Made by a program: the position numbers and the translations under genes | NCBI GenBank assembly: GCA_030765065.1 | Contig: CM060990.1 | Location: 674,652,118-674,716,117, forward strand | DNA from: Deroplatys truncata | Lineage: Eukaryota > Arthropoda > Insecta > Mantodea > Mantidae | Reading direction: 5' to 3' | DNA length: 64,000 nucleotides | Part shown: one piece after another, positions 11,368 to 21,852 of the stretch | How positions within the stretch are numbered: the first letter of the stretch is position 1 | Layout of the letters: each line of letters opens with the position of its first letter | The notes under the pieces: generated by a model | Databases searched by the model: none | What the model was told of the DNA's origin: nothing | The model's input: only the letters and a program-made list of their open reading frames with translations

Positions 11368-11730
11368 CTAAATAATTGGCTCCTGAGATCGACTTGCATT
11401 CTTACCTGGAATCCTACCAATGGTTGGGTTGCTTTCACCATCAAGCAGCTGCAGAAATTCTTCTTCCCACCTTTTTAACCTTATTTTCTGATTTCCCGTG
11501 GCCTTACGGTCAGTTTTTCTTTTTAATTCAGTCTGCATATTCTGAATCTTTTTCTGCACCTGCTGTGGAGTGAATTTTCTGCCTAAAATTTCTTCCAGTT
11601 TGATGCAGGTGGTTTGCAAAGCGTTCACTTTCTCTTCTTTGATGCTCGGGATTTGCGATTTATTCAACAGTATTGGAAACTGCTTAAGAATTGCTAGAAA
11701 GGTATTCTGAATATTCACTTCGTCTGCCAT
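11368..11730 (-). CDS. Small Myb/SANT-like DNA-binding protein, transposon-type
   Basis: An intact 120-codon frame if started at the ATG at 11,730 (start MADEV, with a purine-rich favourable context GTAATGG). The same frame is open 41 codons further upstream, but that part is Cys/Arg/Val-rich and looks like leader sequence. The peptide FTPQQVQKKIQNMQTELKRK followed by a basic segment and WEEEF is typical of the Myb/SANT-like (MADF-related) proteins carried by Harbinger transposons or domesticated from them. No Harbinger nuclease is seen nearby. Repeated motifs of the form AAGATTAATCTT at 11,895-11,990, just upstream, could be an element terminus. Confidence 0.5.
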   Translation of the reverse strand: MADEVNIQNTFLAILKQFPILLNKSQIPSIKEEKVNALQTTCIKLEEILGRKFTPQQVQKKIQNMQTELKRKTDRKATGNQKIRLKRWEEEFLQLLDGESNPTIGRIPGKNASRSQEPII

Positions 11731-12015
11731 TACGCATATAACTTCGATATAGGTTAGGTACCGTATTCGCAAAACACTTCTGCATTCGCCACATGAGACA
11801 ACAGTTATGAGCCGCATTTGGCAGACGACAGCTGCGCGCGCAACGTATTTCAAGTGTTTGCTGGAAAAACGTCTAGTGAAAGCTTGCTAGATTAAGATTC
11901 TTTTTATGCATGAGTTGAACAAGCCAAAGCTTAATCTTGTAGATTAATCTTAAAGCTTTCGCTTTAACTTAAAGACTAATCTTCAAGACAAAGCTTGGAT
12001 TTTATGCATTCCACC

Positions 12016-12113
12016 AAATGGCAAGCAACTTTTATTAAAGACATTTCTTTCTACAACGCTTAGTTTTAGAGATATTGTACAGTCCCAACTTAAATGGTCT
12101 ACCCTGCATACCT
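12016..12113 (+). repeat. Terminal fragment of inverted-repeat element C
   Basis: Matches the right end of the element at 27,933-28,880 (GCAAGCAACTTTTATTA ... TCTACCCTG). It is a truncated solo terminus. Confidence 0.75.
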
Positions 12114-13100
12114 ATAATTTTAGCTTTATCGTTAACAAGTGTTTGCATCGATTGATTAGTTAAGCTTTTGCTATATCTGTCTCAGGAATGTAATTTTTAT
12201 TTGTTATCGATAATAATTAGTGCTTTTGGACTATGCGTGGTACAATTTCGCCATCGGATTGCATACGGTTTGCCTAGTTCCAAATCTTGCAACTTGATAT
12301 ACTCCAGTGACATATTAAGGACATGTTTCAGTGCCTGAATGTCGAGGTAATTGTGTGATGATTGATTCATTTATAAGAAAAATTGTTTTTGCATAAGCGC
12401 TATTACAGTTAACATCCGTAAGAAATAGTGTCTATAATATCATCTTGTTCTAGTTAGATAACAGGCTTATCATATTCCAGTTTAAATTTCTTTGGAATTG
12501 TTTTGTTAATCAACGTATGTGTCCATCAGCCCTTTGTAATTTGATTACATTCTAAGGTAATATTATAAATTTACTTCTTTAAACTATCCAATATTTCATT
12601 TATGTTTTTATTTTTAGAGAGTTTGCTTAGTTAAGCTGAATCCTTTAATTTTACACACGACTTTCCGGCCCAACTTATTTTAGGCTGAAACCTGATAGTA
12701 TTGCGGATAATTTTACCCTAGAGTTTGCCTTAATCTCGAATTTTTAGTTCAGCAATAAGGACCGCTAGCTAGGATGTCGAATCCTTGCTGCGGTGTTATC
12801 AAGTTTTTGATAAAGAATGAGGTTGATCCACGTAAAACAAACGGTGATTTACATGTGTGAACGTTATTAGTACTGTAGTGAAGACATGTTTAGAACTGAC
12901 ATAAACAAAAAGAAGGGGAATACATTTTTATTATTTTTTGTTATTTTAGGCTATGCTAATATAAAATTTAAAGAAGCGTACATCATAAACCTAGAGAATA
13001 ACTAAAAGTTAGCCCTGAAAAGTCAAAACTTTTATCCATCTTCCAACAAATATACATAATGATGCATTGGGCTGGAAAGGGTTAACCCGTTTGTCCATGT

Positions 13101-13358
13101 CGTCCTCCGTGGACTAGTGGTACAGTGCTAGCCTCTAGTTCCCAAGGTCGCGGGTTATAGATTTTTTCGGGCGTAAAAATCCTTAGCATGGCTTCCATCG
13201 GAATGTAAGTAAAGCCGGTGGTCCCGTGTCGTAGATTTACAGCACGTAATAGAACCTCAAGCCTGATAAAGAGTCTTCTGAGCAAAATTACCTGTCTTTC
13301 ACGCCCAATATAGAATGGGACGCTGAGGACCATAGTAGTTAAAGAGCGTCCATAAATT
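13101..13358 (+). repeat. tRNA-derived SINE, major family, copy 2
   Basis: Same family as 2,971-3,247. The head GTCCTCCGTGG is present, with a short internal deletion around the B box. It ends GTCCATAAATTAA. It lies inside PolB fossil 1, left of the DDE transposon. Confidence 0.88.
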
Positions 13359-13428
13359 AAAAAAAACTCTGTCCATTCTCCAAGCAAGCAACAAATTTTT
13401 ACAGTATTTGTATCATAATCAGTGTATA

Positions 13429-14990
13429 CAGAGTGTTTCTGAAATACTCTTACAAACTTCGGGTATGGGTTCCTCCCACCAAAAGAAGGAAAAAAGTTCA
13501 TATGAACATATGCCCCATAATCCTTGGTTTTCGCGTTATTCCTGTCACAATGAAAGTGTGAGTTCAACGGCCTTCGGGGTCCAACCTCAAAACTTCATTT
13601 CTTTATGCATTCATAGAAGGCGTTGACCCATCGTACTACATACGGTAGATGGCGAAGTGTTGCCATGGAGACTTGTTTACGTTTGTCATTTGTCATTAGT
13701 CTGTCTTCAACGTTTCAATTGTGTACATGTAATGAGTTAACTGCAAGTGTTTCGTTCCACCATGGCTGGATATTCATTTCGTGAACAGGCAGACATGATT
13801 TTTATGTATGGTCGCGCGAAGGGTAATGGACGCGAGGCTGCACGGCTCTATCAGATGGAGTTTCCAGACCGAAGACAACCGAGTCATCCAACGTTTGTCG
13901 CTGTTTATCGTCGCCTTGCTGAGACAGGAACCGTTGCACCACGGACTATTGATCGAGGAAGACCAAGAGTTGTTCGTACGCCGGAACGCGAAGAACAGAT
14001 GTTAAAGTGTGTCGAAGATGATCCAGGTATCAGTACAAGACGATTGGCTGTGGCATCCGGTACATCACACGTGACAGCATGGAGGGTACTTCACGATCAG
14101 CTCCTGTATCCATATCATATTCAACGTGTGCAGGGCCTTTCGCCTGCCGATTATCCACTACGGGATAACTTTTGCCGATGGTTTGTAGCACAAACAGCCA
14201 ATCCATTGTTTGTCTCGTCAGTTTTGTTTACAGACGAGGCAACGTTTGGGAGAGATGGAGTTACTAATTTCCACAACGTACACGTATGGGCAGATCGTAA
14301 TCCTCATGCTGTACTTCAGGCTAGACAACAGCAACAGTTTAGTCTGAATGTGTGGGCTGGCATTGTAGGTGACTGTCTGGTAGGTCCATACGTTTTACCA
14401 GCACGTCTTACTGGTGCTGTCTACAGGGACTTTATCCAGCACACTCATCCCGACTTACTTCACGAAGATGTGCCCCTGCAAATAAGACAAAAACATGTGG
14501 TTTATCCATGATGGGTCTCCGGCGCATTTTAGTCGCATTGTTCGAGATGCACTGACTGGTATCTAACATGACCGATGGATAGGCAGAGGAGGACCAGTTC
14601 CATGGCCTACACGTTCTCCCGACCTCAATCCTGTGGATGTTTACCTCTGGGGGCATTTTAAATCATTGGTTTATGGAGCAGCCATCCCGGATGCAGAAAC
14701 GCTTCGCCGACGTGTCATGGAAGCCTGCGTAACCATTCGACATCATCCCGGAGTTTTTGACAGGGTGCGACATTCCATGTTTCGACGAGTACAGGCATGC
14801 ATATAAGCAAGAGGAGGACATTTCGAGCATTTATTATGAGTTTTTTGTGTTATAAGTGTACCACTGTGTTGAACACCTCCTAACGAGAAAACAAAGGATT
14901 ATGGGACATATATTCATATTAACTTTTTTCCTTCTTGTGGTGTAAGGAACCCATACCCGAAGTTTGTAAAAGTATTTCTGAAACATCCTG
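13429..14990 (+). mobile_element. DDE transposon with DUF4817-type transposase
   Basis: A 1,562-bp element. Its ends form inverted repeats of roughly 110 bp (CAGAGTGTTTCTGAAATACT at the left, CAGGATGTTTCAGAAATACT when the right end is read in reverse). It is flanked by TATA on both sides (13,425-13,428 and 14,991-14,994), so the target duplication is TA or TATA. The insertion splits PolB fossil 1, and the uninterrupted sequence exists in fossil 2. It contains one transposase gene. Confidence 0.9.
13762..14806 (+). pseudogene. IS630/Tc1-like transposase with N-terminal DUF4817
   Basis: The start is placed at the ATG at 13,762 (CCACCATGG, a strong context) rather than the in-frame ATG 15 bases upstream. 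Residues 1-60 match the DUF4817 helix-turn-helix domain and a second helix-turn-helix follows (about 75-120). The first catalytic Asp lies in LFTDEATFGRDG and NVWAGI follows. Near 14,490 in an A-rich tract a frameshift breaks the gene. In the next frame the second catalytic block (WFIHDGSPAHFS) and third block (RSPDLNPVD) are present, with one stop between them. It is a recently inactivated copy with all three catalytic Asp codons still visible. Confidence 0.85.
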
Positions 14991-15060
14991 TATAATATAG
15001 TCAGTATCGTAATAAACTGGTTTATCGCCTAGTTTATCAATCATCTATATTTATATAATT

Positions 15061-15370
15061 TGGAGCTGTACAGGAATTTACGCATTAATCCTGAAAGTAC
15101 GGGCTAAGTGTAACATACCAATCGAAAGTTCTCGGTCTCTACAATGTCGTAAAAATATGAAATTCTAAAATTAATTCGTTAATTGCCAAAACACTTGCAA
15201 AATATGCGCCGATTTCGCAACAATTGCCTGTTATAAATTCATTGTCTCCTATATTTGTTGATCAGAGCGTTGGTAAGTATGCCACCAAATGTTTATCCGC
15301 TAAAAAGAATACGGTGCCACAAGCATAAAAGTGATTTTATATTATTTTGCTCTGTTCGTTGTGTTATATT
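15061..15370. other. Unassigned sequence
   Basis: AT-rich, no recognisable gene. It may include more of PolB fossil 1, too decayed to call. Confidence 0.3.
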
Positions 15371-16077
15371 TAGGGTTGCCATATGCCACGGATTTTGCGG
15401 ACTGTCCGCGATTTTACGGTAAATGAAAAGAAAAGCCGAAAGTTCGCGGTTTTTACTATATTTGAACTCGACCTCAACAAATTTATTTATTTTGGGCGGG
15501 GGGAAGCCCAAGGATGATAGTTTAGAATTTGTTGTCATATAAGAAATGGGTTGCCTTCATTCATAATTACATTTCTAGTGAGAAGTATTTAGAATTGCTG
15601 ACAATTGTGGGAAATATTTCTCAATTGCTGGTCATAAAACCTATGTAGAGAGAATGTTTTCCCCTCATGAGAGCTTAGTGCACAGAAAAACGGAATAGGT
15701 TAAAATCTGTTAATGCAATGATGCAAATATAATATAACATGAAAAATACAAGTTGCAATGAATATCATAAATTTACTGTGAACAATACCAAGTTCCTTTC
15801 TTCTGTTCCATGTTCGGAGAAATACGACTGCTATAAAAAACTTAAATGTTGATACCGAATACATTAAGTTGAACTGAATACATGAAATATATTTTTGATA
15901 ATATGTGCTTACTTAAGGTAAAGCACAATAAAGTAGTTCTTCCAAAACTCTGGTTTATTAATTAGGTGTACATTTTTTCTACATTAGGATTCCTTATTCC
16001 TAAAAATTTCATTTCCTTAAGTCGATTGAACAGTAAAAAATGTCCTGGTTTTGGATTGTCAGATTATGGCAACCCTA
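15371..16077. mobile_element. Short non-autonomous DNA transposon (TAGGGTTGCCATA ends)
   Basis: A perfect 13-bp terminal inverted repeat TAGGGTTGCCATA (15,371-15,383) and its complement (16,065-16,077) enclose 707 bp with no transposase-like frame. The target duplication is not clear from the flanks. It is MITE-like, with superfamily undetermined (hAT is plausible). Confidence 0.65.
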
Positions 16078-16254
16078 GCTATATTAGTTTGTTTCATAAT
16101 GAATCATCATTTAGGACTTTAGGACGTCCAAGGCTGGTACATACATTTCTAAGAGATTCTTCAACAGCAGGGCCAGAAATCGAATGAGGATACAAAATAT
16201 TTAGGTAGTCAGGAAATGAATGGCAAACACAAATTTTTGAGGCACTACTTCCCA

Positions 16255-16400
16255 GTGTGGTCCCGTGTCGTAGATTTACGGCACGTAAAAGAACCTCAAG
16301 CCTGATAAAGAGGCCTCTGAGCAAAATTACCGGTCTTTCACGCCCAATATAGAATGGGACGCTAAGAACCACTGCAGTTAAAGAGCATCCATAAATAAAT
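16255..16400 (+). repeat. tRNA-derived SINE, major family, copy 3 (5'-truncated)
   Basis: Only the 3' half is present, from GTGGTCCCGTGTCG to CATCCATAAATAAA. The tRNA-like head is missing. Confidence 0.88.
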
Positions 16401-16939
16401 AAATAAAAAAAAGTGTGAAGTGATTCTTTATACCGAAAAAAAAATGGTAACGAAAGGCAGGAAGAGGGTCCAATGTAACTGAGCAACGTTGCCTAATGCC
16501 GGCAGCAGAAATTGACATTATTGGCAACTAAAGCTAGGAGAAATATGGGGAGCAGTAACTGTTCATATGCAACATTTCATGTTCATTTAAAGTAGATATT
16601 TGTTACATCATCAGTGTGTATAACACAGTCAGTGTCGTAATAAACTTGTTTATCGCCTAGTTTATCAAGCATTAATGTAGCATAATATGAGTTTGGAAAT
16701 AATGCAATTAATATATTTTTTATTAGGATCTTCCAACCACTCGTATTTTTTATATCCACATTCAATAATGTTATCGTTGATTAATGATACCTTAATATTT
16801 TCTAGTTTAGGGTATAATAATATATCGTAGAAACCTTTTTCTGAGTTGATATAGTCTGTTGTCTCCATTTTTTTACCAAACTTACCATAGAATGCGTTTT
16901 AAAGTAGTTTAGCTATTGCGCGTAAAACTGGGTTAAGTT

Positions 16940-18062
16940 TAGGGATCTCGATACTCGGTGGTATCGAAGTATGTCTAATGCTTTGAGATAAACATTCGAT
17001 ACTTACAAATGTTTAAGTTTTGCATTATTGAAGGTTGTTACGTTTAACTTTATGCTAGATAAGGAATGAAAGGAGTCGAGACTTCACGTTATTATTTTTC
17101 TTTAAATATATGTGATACTTGAGCATTTGTGTTCGTGAGTGTGTGTGTGTGATTCAGAGTATTTTTCATTTTATATGTAGGTATATAGTTTGGTGATTAT
17201 AGAATAGAGAGAGTATGTACGTCTTATGACTCATGCGATTGTGTTACCTCGCACGCGTTCCCATAGAATTGCCGGACTATAGTTCTTGATAGACTTTAAT
17301 TGTGTTTCCTCTGGGTGAATCAATGCAACATTCCATAGACTCTTGAGTCTAAATGGAAACATGCAAAACAATGGAGGAAGGAGCAGAGGTACTCGTGTAA
17401 CATGTAACTGAGTTGTGAATTAAGTTGATTTAGCTGACGCACTAAATCGCGTTTTTGTAGTTGCCTGGCTTGTTGACTCACTCTCAGCCATTATATTTGT
17501 CTACTCCAGTGATCAAAGTCTGTGAATCCAGCAGAAACAAATCAGAAGTTAAGACATGAGATAACGCAACGCATGGAAATATATTTTAGTTTTAGTTTTT
17601 CTGTTTCATGAAAAATATATAGTAGTTTATATTTTCAAGATTGCAGAATTAAGATTTGCTAGTATTTGTTTTGCTATGGGTAGAGAATCCTTTAAAGGAA
17701 CGTTTTCACCACAAAATATAGTTACGTAAAAGGGAAGCAAAGAAATAATAATAATTATTATTATTGTTATTATTATTAGCCTTGTCTATCAATAGGGGAT
17801 ATATAACCTGTGGCATTAACAAGATAAAAAATTCCTCCCAATGGAGAAGGTCAAAGAGGAACAATTTCGGAATTAGCTAGCATACAATACAAAATTGGTT
17901 ACATGCGTCTATAAGACAGAAAACTACTAATAAGAACATAATTCAGTGAAACAATCTGTAACCTTTAAAGTTTTTTATAAAGCGAGTATCGAGTAGGTAT
18001 CGAGAATCCGTGCTCAAAAATCAGTATCGAGAAATAGTGGTATCATTCTATCACTACTTAGA
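16940..18062. mobile_element. hAT-like element B, copy 1
   Basis: About 1.1 kb, with ends rich in GATAC/TATCG motifs (GATACTCGGTGGTATCGAAG near 16,950; GTATCGAGAAATAGTGGTATC near 18,045, which reads in reverse as TAGTGATAGAATGATACC). A second copy at 21,527-24,717 matches along its whole length, which defines the limits. No transposase is recognised. It lies in PolB fossil 2 and itself holds a LINE 3'-end fragment (17,092-17,255) absent from copy 2. The target duplication is not clear. Confidence 0.65.
17092..17255 (+). repeat. LINE 3'-UTR fragment inside element B copy 1
   Basis: Matches the 3' end of the LINE at 24,985-27,050 (TTTGGTGATTATAGA and GTATGTACGTCTTATGACTC against TGTGGTGATTATAAA and GCATGTACGGTCTTATGACC). 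Element B copy 2 lacks it (CAGTTATTGCCTCGCACG), so this is an insertion of a very short, 5'-truncated LINE. Confidence 0.7.
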
Positions 18063-18540
18063 TTTAATGTTATCAATGACCAACTCGATACCTAATCTAT
18101 TTCTTTACATATCCAACATACACTTCTTTGGTACTCTAATCATTTTCCCATTCGTTAGTTTGTAATTTGATTTTTAAGAATTCTGAAATGCAGATTTTAA
18201 ACATATATTTTTGTTAACTTGTATCCTATATCAAGTGGTTTATTAATTTCAGGTGTAGGTGCTTTATGTACCAATAAATCTTCGTACAATATCTTTGTGT
18301 TTGCATGTACGATTTTTAGAGAGAGCACAATTTCCACATAATGGAAATATTAATTTGTTTTCTTTAATAGGTAGTACAGGATAGTATAGGTTTCTTGGTG
18401 GTTGTACTTCACGTTTAATTAATCGAAACCAGTTCGGATTGTAATTTTGACGATGTAATATTTTTATTGAATGGCCTACAGAAAACTTATCATAGTTCAA
18501 AAACATCATAAAAATAGAATCTTTATAATACAAAAAGGGC

Positions 18541-19110
18541 AATCAGAATAATGTTAAACCTTTGTAGTAACACAAGCTGCACACCTTACTTTATACTGTT
18601 AAATATCTTGACTGTTCCTTCGCTATACATTTTGAAACTCTGGTAACAATGTATAAGCAGCAAAATAGTTAACATAAATGCTGATAATCATGACTATAAT
18701 ACAAGAAATAAATCTAAACTGCACACTACAGGTCATAAAAGAACCCTATATGAAAAAGGTCTATATTATAATGGCATTCAATTGTATAATAAACTCCCCA
18801 CCTATTCAAAAAAAGTTAAAACCCTAACAGTCTTCAAAAACGATTTGAAAAAATTCCTAATACAGGATTTCTTTTATTCAGTGGAAGAATATCTAGAAAT
18901 GAATTAATTTATAAGCTTTCTTATAGAATATACTGTGTTTACAATTCCAAAATTTAGTCTAGGTACCTACTCATGTAAAAAAGTTAGGATTTCTGTATTT
19001 GAGTATTACATCTAATTAGACCTGTTCCTTTTTGTACCAATAATTGTATTGTTGGCGAAGCCAATATTTCTGTATTGAAATCAAACGGAGAATAAAATTT
19101 GAATTTGAAT
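18541..19110 (+). mobile_element. LINE 3'-end fragment (jockey-like C-terminus)
   Basis: The plus strand encodes the C-terminal end of a non-LTR retrotransposon reverse-transcriptase protein. AIRIMLNLCSNTSCTPYF opens at 18,540, a frameshift lies near 18,648, and the frame then continues through LYNKLPTYSKKVKTL to a stop after VEEYLEMN (18,905). A 3' UTR ends in a TTTGAATTTGAAT-type tail. The arrangement FKNDLKKFL...FYSVEEYL matches the other jockey-like copies in the window (FKTAVKEYL...YYSVQDYL). It is inserted in PolB fossil 2. Confidence 0.75.
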
Positions 19111-20029
19111 AGGACATTACTCGTGGATACAAATTGCAAATATCTACGTATCTACTTTAATTTTTTCCCACGAACGTGTAATTTGCTTGTCTTTGCTTGC
19201 CCAGTAATAAGCATTTCTAGGTGTGAGTGGCATTAAAATGTTTATTTCATGTTTAAATGTCTTGAATGTAGGTTCCCAATCACACTCCTACATTTCTACT
19301 AGGTTATATCTACCTATCCTTCATCCATAAAAGTCGCTTTCTAGCTTTTTGTTGTTAATCGTATCATCCTTATAGCAGTTAGGAAGCCATGCCCGAAGCA
19401 TCTATGAAATTGATAAACTGTGTTTGTTGTTTTATCCGTCAGTCTTACGCTCTGTATAGTCCTTTTTCCACCGTTTAGTTTCTTTGATTTCACCGCCTGA
19501 TGTTCCGTACCACGATAAAGTATTTTTATTGCATGTTTCATGACCGATATATTTTAGCACATCTATTGTATCGGATAGTGTACCATGAAATCTGAACTCA
19601 ACCATTACCACAGTTGATACTGTTATATACCGAAACGGGTCAATGCCACAGTATCTAAAAATGTTTGTCGGAGTTTATTAACAGCTTGATTAAGTATGTC
19701 TACATCTGACTAGCAATACTCGTTCATTTCTTTCTGAAAGTGAAATACATAATTTTCTTTAATTCGTTCTTTATGCCATTGTAAGAATCAAAGCCAACGT
19801 TTACAAACGTCATCTGGTTTGCATTTAATACATTGTTACATAGTATACTCTCCATAGTAGGTATTTTATATCAGATATTGATCCTGCATATATTTGATTA
19901 TCTGTTGAGCTGAAGAAATGAGGAAAGTATCCATTTTTCATCTTTTTTAAGGCAACCTGGAATCGATTATCGTTGAAAAGCGTTAACCTTTTTATTTTTA
20001 TCCTTTGTAATTTCCTCTTTTAAATGTTA

Positions 20030-20599
20030 TATAATACCTACATGATTGTGGAAAAAATCTTAACCGTGTCAAATTTTGAACAGGAAAAAGACTATGCATT
20101 TATGTTTCGACTTTAAACTTCATTTTCCCACAGTTTATTGTTTTCACATTTAAATTTCTTTTCTAAAGCTTTTATTGAACCTAACTTAAAGAAATATTCA
20201 AGGCTTGTTTGTATGAATTTTGTGTATATACTGAAACAGTATTTTTATAATCATTGAAGTTCTGGAATGTTTACAAGTGATAAAATATTGAAAAACGTTG
20301 AAAAATACCTATTTTTAAAAAATCCCATTATGGGAAAAATTATTTCTCAGTAACTAACGCCCTCAGTAAAAATGTGGTTTTAAAATGAACACAAGGAATG
20401 TATGAATGTATTGTAAAACGTTCGATATGTAGGTTAGTAGTTTCAGAGAAAAATAAACATTTTAAACACATAATTCAACATTGAGGAGATAAGCGATTCC
20501 AGGTTGTCTAAGTCGAATGTGTCTGGAGATATACCTACTCAATGGTTGTGACATAAAATTATAGCTACCTATGATTCACATATTTGCATTTTTAGAAAC

Positions 20600-20651
<52 letters not shown>

Positions 20652-21180
20652 GAGACAGTAAATAACAAGTTTGTGTCTGACCCCTGATGTGCAGGCAACT
20701 TGTCTACCTTAACTGTACAACAGGATCGCCTAGAGCGCTTGTTTTTTTTTTTTTTTTTATTTTTTATACCCCTCCTTTAAATGCTGCAAGCACTGTCTTG
20801 TTTCAGTAGCCCTGTCTTCTAGCAACACATAACACTTCATACTTTTATTAACATCACATTTAATAGTAAAGTGTCTTATGGAAAGAAAATATAGTGATAT
20901 GAATTTACAAAATATACCGATTGGAAGGGGTGTAATTAAATTAGCTTGAGATTTCTATAAATATACTAAAAAAATGCATGTCTGTTTTATTCTGCCTTTA
21001 AAAATTAGCAGAAAAACGCTTTGGAAAAAGTGAAATTAGATGCTAATAGCTTGTTTTATTTTATTTATTTTTAATGGGTTTTTTTTTAATTTTTGAGCAA
21101 TGTATTTATTTATTTACTTTATTTTGGGATAGGTTTTTATGAGAATATGGAAACTACTACACAAGAAGGATAGATCACTT
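20030..21180. other. Unassigned AT-rich segment within PolB fossil 2
   Basis: No recognisable gene. It includes a (TA)n tract (20,602-20,649) and a poly-T run (about 20,741-20,759). It is probably one or more later insertions into the fossil, but no ends are visible. Confidence 0.4.
20602..20649. repeat. (TA)n microsatellite
   Basis: About 24 TA units. Confidence 0.95.
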
Positions 21181-21852
21181 TTGTTTCTTCTTCTTCTTCT
21201 TATCCCTATTCCTAGCATATGCCCTCCTGCAGTGGACACTTAGAGCTTCCTTAAATGCGGGAGATCCAAGGCCAAAGTGGTCCTTTTGTCCAACTCCCAG
21301 CGTTCTCATTGAAATGATTTGGCAACATCCGTAAATTTAAACAGTTTGTATCCGTTTTGCACGCAGTAGTTCATAACGAAATACCAATCATACGATCTAG
21401 CGTTGTGTGCTATAACTGTGTAACCTCGATGTTCTCTAGATATTAACCTTTCGCAAAATTTAACACTATCTGTGAAATGCAATTTTCGTCAACTTCAAAA
21501 AGTATTCCGCAACTACAATTGGCAGGGATGAGATCTCGTTACTGTCGATACCTTGATACCCTCGATACTCGGTGGTATCGAAGTATGTCTAATATTTTGG
21601 TATAAACATTCGATACTTTCAAATGTTTAAGTTTTTCATTATTGAGAGTTGTTACGATTAACTTTATGCTAGATAAGGAATGAAAGGAGTCGAGGCTTCA
21701 GTTATTGCCTCGCACGTATCCTCAAAGAGTGCTGGATTATAGTTCTTGATAGATCTTGACTGCGTTTCCTGTGGGTGAATCAATGCAACATTCCATAGAC
21801 TCTTGTGTCTAAACGAAAACATGCATAACAATGGAGGAAGAAGCAGAGGTAC

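Larger units (their letters stand above)
12390..15060 (-). mobile_element. Polinton-type PolB fossil 1 (decayed)
   Basis: An old virus-like fossil. On the minus strand 15,000-15,055 encodes the polymerase motif C neighbourhood (NKLGDKPVYYDTD), and 12,390-12,760 resembles the C-terminal tail of protein-primed family B polymerases of Polinton type. Between these parts lie two later insertions: a SINE (13,101-13,358) and a DDE transposon (13,429-14,990). Taking out the transposon restores alignment with the same stretch of fossil 2 near 16,610-16,650. It is broken many times and clearly ancient. No other Polinton gene is recognised beside it. Outer limits are uncertain. Confidence 0.6.
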
